Positions 25,701 to 32,804 of a stretch of DNA of 64,000 bases are shown in pieces (the stretch's first letter is position 1; each line of letters starts with the position of its first letter). Origin of the DNA: Candidatus Schekmanbacteria bacterium (GTDB lineage Bacteria; CSSED10-310; JACPHN01). Where the stretch lies: NCBI GenBank assembly GCA_016188575.1, contig JACPHN010000041.1:47343-111342 (forward strand), read 5' to 3'. Both the position numbers and the translations under genes were made by a program. A model generated the notes under the pieces. The model saw nothing but the letters and a program-made list of their open reading frames with translations, did no database searches and was not told where the DNA came from.

Positions 25701-26151
25701 CGAGACCGCGGACCCGGCCAACGAGATCACCGCGCTGCAGGCGGGGGAGGTGACGCTGACGGTGGCCTATATACCGCCCGGCGGCGAGGAGATGACGCTG
25801 GAGGCGGAGCCGGTGGCGATTGGGGTCGCGAGCGTCGGCTGGGAGGGGTACGATCCCGGCGACGGCCATACTGGTTACGAGGCCGCGGACGCGAGCGGCG
25901 CCTGCGGGGCCGCGGCCCGGATCTTCGCCGAGCGGCGGCAACCGCCCGGCCGGGCCTGGGACGACCTGCACGACAAGGTGACGATTCGCACCCAGCTTAC
26001 CTCGGCGCCGCCGGCAGGCGAAACGCTGACCGTGTATTTCCGGGTGCTCGATCCTATAGCGAGGACAGCGGGTTCGACGCCAATGGCGCGGCGCCGGACG
26101 ACAACCTCGCCGCGGGCGGGGACGACGTGGCCGCGGGGGCGACGATCCTGA
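22761..26151 (+). CDS. Large secreted multidomain protein, first part (frame changed at both ends)
   Basis: The frame used from 22806 encodes a signal-peptide core ending APARA, then two homologous ~130-residue jelly-roll-like modules (first ESGTFAALPWERNPADAW, second EAGGLAASAYPFRVAAGEAA, both closing with DxVWIDAxxFP) joined by a Pro-Thr linker. A fibronectin-III-like unit (VAVHLAWTRSDAPDFAYYAL) is split by two transmembrane helices with a basic loop (about 24055-24220) and resumes at TSYVDHGLSIYERRYHYVLF. Ig-like modules follow (GIRLLYPRDGIVVGDPRLPV; APVVAITDPPMWSVAQGATV), then a Cys-containing segment and more beta modules. The frame ends at 26151, but its last ~33 codons look out of frame: a one-base loss near 26054 moves the real frame to the next entry. 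Repaired, the protein would have ~1520 residues. Confidence 0.7.
22779..22804. repeat. (TC)13 dinucleotide tract inside the signal-peptide coding region
   Basis: Thirteen uninterrupted TC units begin 18 nt after ATG 22761. With 13 units the ATG reads out of frame with the long downstream gene and stops near 22970. With 14 (or 11) units it would read MSRRLN, then Ser-Leu repeats, then LRLWPLVLAAAAVPLAV, a normal signal peptide continuing into the gene. This is the arrangement of slipped-strand phase-variable genes; sequencing or assembly slippage could look the same. Confidence 0.85.
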
Positions 26152-27332
26152 ACCCGGAGTTGTTGCCGGGCGACGGCTCGTTTACGCTGCTCGGCGACGG
26201 CGCTACCGATGAGATCGAGATGATCCTGGCGATCTCGGCGCGGCAGCCGGGAAACAATTTCGCGGTGGTGGCGCACACCAGCCAGGAGTACCTCGAGAGC
26301 GTCGGCTTCGCGGCCGACGGGGTGACGCTGGTGGTCGCGGAGACCGGGGCACCGGTGGGCGAGGCCTTCCGCACCCCACTGCTGACCGTGTGGCGAACGC
26401 TGTACGTGGAGCGGGACATCATGGCGGATCCGGATCTCACCCAGGAGCCCGGGCCGAGCCGGATCCCGGCGGGCGCGATCACGGCCAAGGCCGACTTGAC
26501 GATGACCATCGGCGTCGAGATCGATGAACCCGGTGGCACCGATCAGTTTTCGGGCGGCACGATCGCGCTCTACCAGGGTGAAACGCTGCTGAATACCGAC
26601 ACGGTGGTGTTCAACACGACCGGACCCGGCTCGCGGATCGTGGTGCGGTATCCGGTGCCGGCCTTGGCCGACGCCTTCCGCGATCTCGTCGACGACGACG
26701 TGGCGCACGCGGTCACCGCCGCGGACATCATCCCCGACCTGAGCTTGATGGCGTCGCGCTTCCTGCCCGCCTGCGTGCGCGTCGACACCGCCAAGAATGA
26801 CCTCTCCTCCAACAGCTCCGAGTCGGTCGACGACGCCGCGGTGGCGTTCAAGCTCAATGTCGGGACGCTGGGCACCAACGAAAATCAGACGACGGAAAAA
26901 GACGATCTCGTCAAGGCGAACAAGCAGGCTCCTTCTTCACCGGATTTCTGGGTCGCCTACGTACTGGGCGCCTTTCAGGGGCGCGTGGACAAGGATGCGG
27001 ATCCTGACCGTGAGGATTGGATTCTCGGCTTCGGGGGACGCGGGTCGAGCTCCGGCCCATTCGCGCTGCTGTACCGTGAGAGCGTGCGCGACGTTGTCGT
27101 GGCGCCCGGCAGCGGTGTCACGACCTCGGAGGCCGATTTGTGGAGACTGGTTGCCGTGCACGAAGTGGCTCACGAATTCGGTCTGCTGGACAAGGACAAA
27201 GGAGACGACGGTCCGCTGATGAACAACGTCGCGGTGTTGACCGCCGATACCCCGGCGGAGGTCGAGGCGCTGCAATTCAATGGCGTTGGTCTGCGGAAAA
27301 TCGTGGCAGCGGAGCTCTACGGGAGGAATTGA
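26054..27332 (+). CDS. Large secreted multidomain protein, second part: HExxH metallopeptidase domain
   Basis: This frame continues the preceding gene after the -1 shift (VYFRVLDP then YSEDSGFDANGAAPDDNLAA). It encodes NNFAVVAHTSQEYLESVGFA and LTVWRTLYVERDIM, a module seen in large secreted zinc proteins. A beta region and the protease motif VAVHEVAHEFGLLDKD (~27154-27201) follow: HExxH with Glu as base and a Gly-x-x-Asp third-ligand pattern instead of the usual His. It ends with the LQFNGVGLRKIVAAELYGRN tail. It has no convincing start of its own, so it is probably the C-terminal part of the gene from 22761. A paralogue lies inverted at 62933-64000. The next gene begins two bases after its stop. 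Confidence 0.7.
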
Positions 27333-27333
27333 A

Positions 27334-28308
27334 ATGGTTGGCCGGTTATCGGTCTTAAAGGTCTGCGGATATCTGCTGATGGTATCGACGGGCTGCGCCG
27401 CTTCGAATGCGCAGCCGGTTCCCAATGCCATACGACTGAATCTCGAGTGCCAGGATGACAGCATCATCTTTGGAGAACCGGCGCGGTTCTTCGTCTCCGT
27501 GCATAACACCTCAGAGACAACCGTTCATATTTACCCTGGCATTATTTATAACACCAGGTTGCTATGCTCTGTCGACGACAACAAGTATGAAGACTGTATA
27601 TATGGCAGGGAATGGATGGATTTCGGCAAGACACACGAAATGCTTCCGGGAAGCGCCTTGTGGAACGAGCTCGGCTTATATCTGAATGGCACCGTCAGGA
27701 AGGATCTCGAGCGACAAGACGGCTACGTGAATGACCTGGTCTTTCCCCGCCCCGGTACCTACTACGTGAAGGCGGAATCAGATTATGCGGAGAACCTCCA
27801 TTCCAACGCCGTCCGCATCACCGTCGCGCCGCTGCCGGAAAGCGAGCAGCCGGTGATGGAGATCTGGAGCCGTCCGGAGGTTGCCACGTTCATCCAGGGC
27901 TACACCTACAAGGAAGGCGTGGCGCCCCTCGAACGCCTGCTCGATCAGTATCCCGACTCGCTCTATGCGGACCACGCGCGCTACGCGCTCGGCGACTACT
28001 GGGCCGGCCAATACTTTACGAAAATAACTTCCGACCCGCACATCCTCCGCAAGGCGTCGGTGCATTTCGCCGCGGTGACCGAACGCGTGCCCATTCTGAA
28101 GATGCGGGCCTTGTACCAGCAGCTCGTTATCGTCGACCGAAAGCTCTTCATGAGCGACGAGGTCGACTTTGAGGCGCTCGCCCGGGAGCTCGAGCCGCGC
28201 ATGTCGCTCGCGGACCGGATCGGCCTGGGGGAAAAGATACGCGAACGGCTCCCGCGGGTCCTGGCCCGGCAAAAGCCGACCGAAGCGCCGGGAGCGATAC
28301 CGCGATGA
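27334..28308 (+). CDS. Secreted or lipoprotein partner of the large metallopeptidase, unknown family
   Basis: The 324-residue product starts at ATG 27334, one base after the upstream stop, with a strong GGGAGG site at 27321-27326. The N-terminus is a signal peptide with a possible lipobox (MVSTGC, Cys 21). Residues ~30-170 look like an Ig-like beta-domain (FGEPARFFVSVHNTSETTVH; DGYVNDLVFPRPGTYYVKAE). Residues ~195-324 are helical with a TPR-like pattern (LERLLDQYPDSLYADHARYALGDYWAG). I know no family name. Tight coupling to the protease suggests a secretion, inhibitor or substrate role. Local base composition is more AT-rich (27520-27620) than its surroundings, a sign of transfer. A decayed inverted paralogue lies at 62103-62931. 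Confidence 0.75.
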   Translation: MVGRLSVLKVCGYLLMVSTGCAASNAQPVPNAIRLNLECQDDSIIFGEPARFFVSVHNTSETTVHIYPGIIYNTRLLCSVDDNKYEDCIYGREWMDFGKTHEMLPGSALWNELGLYLNGTVRKDLERQDGYVNDLVFPRPGTYYVKAESDYAENLHSNAVRITVAPLPESEQPVMEIWSRPEVATFIQGYTYKEGVAPLERLLDQYPDSLYADHARYALGDYWAGQYFTKITSDPHILRKASVHFAAVTERVPILKMRALYQQLVIVDRKLFMSDEVDFEALARELEPRMSLADRIGLGEKIRERLPRVLARQKPTEAPGAIPR

Positions 28309-28319
28309 TGCGGTAATAT

Positions 28320-28649
28320 GAGGACGAGCACAGTCGCCGCGAGCTGAAGAGCGCTTTGGGCGGCGGTCGAATGCCCTCGGGCGACTTCGGCGAGATCGCT
28401 GCGTGGTGGGCTTGCGCGGTTTTGGCCTACAACCTGAACCAGGACATGAAGCTCCTGACGCTACCGGCCGCGTGGGTAGGAAAGCGACTGAAGGCCATTC
28501 GCGCGCACCTCATCAATCTGCCGGGGCGCGTGGTGACGCACAGCAGGCAACTGGTGATCCGGCTCACGGCTGCTCACCCGTCCAACTGGGTCATCCAGGC
28601 GGTATGCCGCGGGATCGCCGCGCTCGCGCAAACCCAAACCGTCTTATGA
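28320..28649 (+). pseudogene. IS1380/IS4-type DDE transposase C-terminal remnant
   Basis: About 109 codons ending at TGA 28647-28649 read ELKSALGGGRMPSGDFGEIA, then AAWWACAVLAYNLNQDMKLL, LINLPGRVVTHSRQLVIRL and a tail. This is the recognisable last helical part of IS1380-like transposases (xxLPSGxFGANAAWxxxxxLAYNL...INLPGRV). No upstream catalytic region is present, so the element has been truncated at its 5' side. It begins just after the lipoprotein-like gene and ends exactly where the 28648-28870 repeat starts. Confidence 0.65.
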
Positions 28650-28870
28650 GGGACGACATCCACGGCAGCTCCGGCGAGGCTGGGAACGGACAGGTGTGCG
28701 CGGCGCGCCCCATCAGGCACACCGCGACGCGAAGGCGAAAATGACATGAAAAGCGGCAGAGACCCTCCACCATAACGTCTGGCTACCCTTCACAAGCGTG
28801 TCCCGGGGATGCGTTTGGCACCGACTGGACGCAACCGAGAGGAAATGATCCGCGGGCCAGTGAATTTAGG
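28648..28870 (+). repeat. ~220-bp repeat, copy A (inverted copy at 61696-61910)
   Basis: The sequence from GAGGGACGACATCCACGGCA to about TGAATTTAGG recurs in opposite orientation at 61910-61696 with only scattered differences. Shared segments include CCACCATAACGTCTGGCTAC. Both copies lie just downstream of paralogous lipoprotein-like genes. No reading frame is conserved convincingly. It may be the end of a mobile element or simply part of a duplicated segment. Confidence 0.8.
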
Positions 28871-28910
28871 TTCCACGGGGGGCCAGACAATCCTGCGGGG
28901 GAGGCGTGAG

Positions 28911-29078
28911 ATGACTGCTGTGTTGTCGTTTTTCGGTTGCATGTGTGAGGAACCCCTTTTCCGGGGGGAGGTGATTACGGTGAAAAAGCAAGCGACCAAG
29001 GTTCGACCCGAGCAAGTCACGAGCGTCAAGGCAGGGGGCAGCTCGTTCATTGGGGCTTGGGGCAGCGCACAGGCGTAG
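28911..29078 (+). CDS. Small hypothetical protein (55 aa)
   Basis: ATG 28911 has GGGGAGG with a six-base spacer upstream. The product begins MTAVLSFFGCMCEEPLFRGE and ends KAGGSSFIGAWGSAQA. An internal GTG at 28980, also after a GGGGGGAGG run, would give a ~32-residue basic peptide starting VKKQATKVRPEQV. No similarity is recognised, and the ribosome sites are the only evidence. Confidence 0.3.
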   Translation: MTAVLSFFGCMCEEPLFRGEVITVKKQATKVRPEQVTSVKAGGSSFIGAWGSAQA

Positions 29079-29414
29079 GCACGGCGATCGCCCCGTCCGC
29101 CGGGTATCCCGATGAGGCGGCGGTTTCCCGGCGGACGTGACCGCGCGCGGTGATCGGCGAGCCCGGGGCCCCGCGGTCATCCGACCAGGCCCGGGGGTTC
29201 GTGTGTCTCGAGGGGAATCGATCGCGGGCCTCCCGGCGGCCCGATCACGGTCAGACCTTCTCGGTCACTGAGAACGGATCCCCGCCGGCGAGGGCGCCAC
29301 GGGCACGATGACCGCGACCCGACCTTAAGGCGCCTCACCCAGGCACCGGGAGGCCACGCCGATGCAGTGGCCGGACGTGCCGTCGTGCCTCTGTGTCGGT
29401 GCTAGCGTGAGGCC
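29079..29414. other. Non-coding or decayed stretch, nothing recognised
   Basis: This is GC-rich sequence with scattered short palindromes (for example around CCCGGGGCCCCG near 29165) and no frame with coding character on either strand. It separates the accessory island from the GGDEF-kinase gene. Confidence 0.5.
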
Positions 29415-29500
29415 ATGACTCACGATCAGGACACGGCGTGGAAGGACCTGCTCGACGGCTACTTCAAGGCGTTCAACCGCCTGACGGAGCGGTCCCGGCG
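29415..29500 (+). pseudogene. Possible Rpn/DUF4351-type nuclease N-terminal relic
   Basis: ATG 29415 begins MTHDQDTAWKDLLDGYFKAF, which resembles the start of Rpn/PD-(D/E)XK transposase-like proteins. After ~22 residues the similarity is lost, although the frame stays open to 29735, overlapping the next gene. It is called only from N-terminal pattern. Confidence 0.25.
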
Positions 29501-29664
29501 CGACACAGGCGAGGTGACGCGTCGCGCGTGGAACGTCTTGGGCGAGCTGGCAGCAGGCGGTGGATGCTGGTTCTCCCCCTCTGGATTGATCCACCTCGCC
29601 GCGCTACAGTATGCGCGATCCTGTTCTCCTCTTTCCCGCACGCGCGTTGAAGTCGCGATCGCGT

Positions 29665-32193
29665 ATGAGCTCCGGAAAAAACCCGTTCGACGACGACCTC
29701 TTCTCGGAAGAGCTCCTGGGCGGCATGGGAGATGACGCCAGCGAGCCGCTCTTTCCAGACATTTTCGGCGATCAGCTCCAGCTTCTAACGTCCTTCTCCG
29801 CCTTGCTGCGGGCCATGCACTGCGGGGAGAACCGGGTAAACGATCAGATTCTCGCTGCTGTGCGCCAGCTCACCGGCGCCCCTCTCGTGGCGATCTTCCA
29901 GAGTGACGGAGCAATCACGGGCGGCTACGGCGCCATGACCCGGGTCGCGATCCAGCGCGCCGCCGGGGTCGCGGAAAAGTCCATTCCGGACCGTCTGGAG
30001 ATGTTCGAAACGGCGCGCATCGTGAAATCTCCCGAGCTGCATGGGGTCATCTTGCTCTGGGACAGCATCAGCGAGCCCAGTCCCGTGGCCGAGCGGCGGC
30101 GCTGCAATACTCAGCGGCAGCTTCTCGGGCTGATCATGCTTCGCGATCGCCGCGGCAAAGCCTTCGCGCCCGATGCGCAAATCAGCCGTCTCATCGCACA
30201 GATCAGCGCTGCCGCGGTCCGCGGCGAGCAACTGTATCGCGAAGCGACGACGGACCCGCTGACGGGAGTGTACACGCGCAGGCATCTCGAGGCCCTGTTG
30301 CTGCGCGAGGTCGACCGTGCTCGCGCCTCGGCGGAACCACTCTCCATCATCATGCTGGACCTCGACCACTTCAAGGGCACAAACGACCGCTACGGCCACC
30401 CGGCGGGAGACGCCGTGCTGCGATCATTCGGCGGCGTCCTGCGCACGTCCTTGCGCGCCGATGACCTGGCCGCCCGCTATGGCGGCGAGGAGTTCGCGGT
30501 TGTCTTGCCCGGGACCGCGCTCGACGGCGCGGTCACGCTCGCGGAGAAGATTCGCACGCGCATGGTCGAGGTCGAGGTCCCCGCCGGCGCCAAACCGCTG
30601 ACCGTTAGCGCCGGATGCGCTCAGCTCGATGAGGGCTGCTCGTCGCCCCAACTCCTCGTGACGCACGGCGACCGCGCGCTCTACCGAGCCAAGGAGCTCG
30701 GACGCAATCGTGTCGTTTCCTACGACCCCGGGGCCCTCAAGGCGTCGCCCCGAAAAGATGAGCTCGCCGGCGTGTTCACGGGCGACTTTGCGCGCGATCA
30801 TCGCAACGTGTCGCTGTTGCTGCGTGTCAATCACGCCCTGACCCACGTGTCCTCACTTGATGCGCTGCTCGAGGTCGTCGTGGACGCGGCGCTCGAAATC
30901 ACCGACGGCGAGCGCGGCATCATCCTGCTTCTTGACGAGCCGCAGCAGCAGCTCTTCACCAGTATCCGCACGGGGAAACATGCGGCGACGAAAGAGGGCG
31001 GACCGAGCTCACCTGCCACCGTCCGCCCTCCCCGAGGCACACGAGCCGCCGGAGAATCGTCCGGATACCGGTACCGGCTGGCCAGGGGGCGCGGCGGCCG
31101 CACTCTGCCCTGGGTGGAAGGCTTCAGTCGCTCGATCCCCCACCGCGTGCTTTCCATCGGCGAGCCTGTTTGTTTCGAGAGCGTGGACGGCCAGGGTGAA
31201 TCCCCGATGATTCCTCAAAGCGTGCACGATCTCCACCTCCGGCGCGTATTATGCGCGCCGCTGCAGGCCGCGGGGACGATCCTCGGGGCGCTGTACGTGG
31301 ACAGCCACATTCATGCCAGTCAGGTGTCCGACGCTGACTTTACCTTTTTCGTTGCCCTTGCCCGAAACGCCGCCGTGGCGATTTACCACGCATCCCTGGT
31401 CGAGCGCCTGGAAGAAGCCCACCGAGATCTTCTCCAGCTCGAACGCATGAAGAGTGATTTCTTGGCGATCGCGTCGCACGAGCTCAAGACCCCCCTTACC
31501 GCCCTGCTCGGCTACGTGCACCTCCTTCGCAACCAGGATCTCGCTGGCGAGCGCGGCATCATCAAGCGGAGCGTCGAGGTGATTGACCGCGAAACGCAAC
31601 GCCTGGTCGCGCGCGTCCACGACATTCTCAACCTCTCCCGCGTCGGCATGGACTACATCCCACTCAAGCGCACGGTCTTTCCGCTTCAGGAGCTGGTCAA
31701 ACAGGTTGTTGACGAGGTCCGCCCGTTCGCCGAACGGCGGAACCTGGCCATTGAAATGACCCCACGGGAAGCTGGAAACGCGGTCATCGACGCCGAGCGC
31801 GAAGCCATCCGCACGGTCTTGCAAAATCTCCTCCAAAACGCCATCCGCTTCACACCAGACGGCGGCAGCGTCCGCGTGGAGGAACGCATTGTCGCCGCGG
31901 TGAGCGGACCAGCCGTCCGCGTCGATGTGACCGATACGGGGATCGGCATCGCGGCGGAAGATCGCGACAAGGTGTTTGACCGCTTCCGAGTGCTCGAGGA
32001 TGTCTCCCACCATTTTTCGGACACGTACGCATTCCGCTCGGGCGGGATGGGGATTGGCCTGTCGATCGCGAAAGGAATCGTCGTCGCCCACGGCGGTTCG
32101 ATTGGCGTGGAAAGCGAGCTCGGCAAGGGCAGCACATTCTGGTTCGAGCTCCCGCAACCGGGCGGCAACCCGGCGAACGCACCTGGCCGATGA
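29665..32193 (+). CDS. GAF-GGDEF-GAF-histidine kinase hybrid
   Basis: The 842-residue product starts at ATG 29665 (MSSGKNPFDDD). No transmembrane helix is seen, so it should be cytoplasmic. A GAF-like domain (~35-190) is followed by a GGDEF domain with the active-site loop GGEEF at 273-277. RADD lies five residues upstream, matching the c-di-GMP inhibitory I-site (RxxD). A second GAF (~375-560, interrupted by a low-complexity insert around 430-460) leads to HisKA with H605 in IASHELKTPLTALLGYV. The ATPase domain follows with the N box (LLQNAIRFTPDGG), G1 (DVTDTGIGIA) and G2 (GGMGIGLSIAKGIV). The same chain could thus make c-di-GMP and phosphorylate a response regulator. No regulator gene is adjacent; the next gene is apt. 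Confidence 0.92.
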   Translation: MSSGKNPFDDDLFSEELLGGMGDDASEPLFPDIFGDQLQLLTSFSALLRAMHCGENRVNDQILAAVRQLTGAPLVAIFQSDGAITGGYGAMTRVAIQRAAGVAEKSIPDRLEMFETARIVKSPELHGVILLWDSISEPSPVAERRRCNTQRQLLGLIMLRDRRGKAFAPDAQISRLIAQISAAAVRGEQLYREATTDPLTGVYTRRHLEALLLREVDRARASAEPLSIIMLDLDHFKGTNDRYGHPAGDAVLRSFGGVLRTSLRADDLAARYGGEEFAVVLPGTALDGAVTLAEKIRTRMVEVEVPAGAKPLTVSAGCAQLDEGCSSPQLLVTHGDRALYRAKELGRNRVVSYDPGALKASPRKDELAGVFTGDFARDHRNVSLLLRVNHALTHVSSLDALLEVVVDAALEITDGERGIILLLDEPQQQLFTSIRTGKHAATKEGGPSSPATVRPPRGTRAAGESSGYRYRLARGRGGRTLPWVEGFSRSIPHRVLSIGEPVCFESVDGQGESPMIPQSVHDLHLRRVLCAPLQAAGTILGALYVDSHIHASQVSDADFTFFVALARNAAVAIYHASLVERLEEAHRDLLQLERMKSDFLAIASHELKTPLTALLGYVHLLRNQDLAGERGIIKRSVEVIDRETQRLVARVHDILNLSRVGMDYIPLKRTVFPLQELVKQVVDEVRPFAERRNLAIEMTPREAGNAVIDAEREAIRTVLQNLLQNAIRFTPDGGSVRVEERIVAAVSGPAVRVDVTDTGIGIAAEDRDKVFDRFRVLEDVSHHFSDTYAFRSGGMGIGLSIAKGIVVAHGGSIGVESELGKGSTFWFELPQPGGNPANAPGR

Positions 32194-32287
32194 CCCTGGC
32201 ACTGTGCGTCGCGTTCCCGTCCCGGTGCGGCGCGGCGGCCGCGACAAGCCCGCACCCGGCGTTACTGGCACGAGCTGGAGAAAAACG

Positions 32288-32803
32288 ATGAAGGAGCTTC
32301 TTTCTCATATCCGCGACGTCCCCGACTTTCCGCGGCCCGGCATTGTCTTCAAGGACATCACGCCGCTCCTCGGTAACGCGCGGGCCTTGCAGCGGGCGGT
32401 CGACGCGATGACGGAGCCGTTCGCGAATGACGGTGTCACCGTTGTTGCGGGGGTGGAGGCGCGCGGTTTCCTGTTCGCGGCGCCCATTGCCCTCAAGCTC
32501 GGCTGTGGCGTGGCGCTGCTGCGAAAACCCGGCAAGCTGCCGTTTCACACCCACCGCGTCGAGTATGAGCTGGAGTACGGCAAAGATGCCATCGAGATCC
32601 ACCAGGACGCGGTCACCCGCAGCGACCGGGTCTTGCTGGTAGACGACGTGATCGCCACCGGTGGCACCATCCGGGCGGCCGCGGAGCTCGTCTCGGGTCA
32701 GGGCGCCAAGGTCATCGGCCTGACGTTTCTGATCGAGCTGGGCTTCTTGTCAGGCCGCAGCCGCCTCGAAGGGTATCGCGTTCACTCGGTGTTGGCCTTC
32801 TGA
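32288..32803 (+). CDS. apt: Adenine phosphoribosyltransferase
   Basis: The 171-residue enzyme has the standard length. It joins adenine and PRPP to AMP in purine salvage. It begins MKELLSHIRDVPDFPRPGIV with FKDITPLL, carries GVEARGFLFAAPIAL, a flexible-loop region RKPGKLP and the PRPP-binding motif VLLVDDVIATGGT. The start is ATG 32288, after GGAG. The frame is open for another 300 nt upstream over the end of the kinase gene, but that part is not Apt-like. It lies 94 nt after the GGDEF-kinase gene and ends one base before the convergent M48 gene's stop. Confidence 0.96.
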   Translation: MKELLSHIRDVPDFPRPGIVFKDITPLLGNARALQRAVDAMTEPFANDGVTVVAGVEARGFLFAAPIALKLGCGVALLRKPGKLPFHTHRVEYELEYGKDAIEIHQDAVTRSDRVLLVDDVIATGGTIRAAAELVSGQGAKVIGLTFLIELGFLSGRSRLEGYRVHSVLAF

Positions 32804-32804
32804 G

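Noticed and set aside
29415-29735. 106-codon frame as a full gene
   Set aside because: Only the first ~22 residues resemble a known family; the remainder overlaps the GGDEF-kinase start and looks out of frame.
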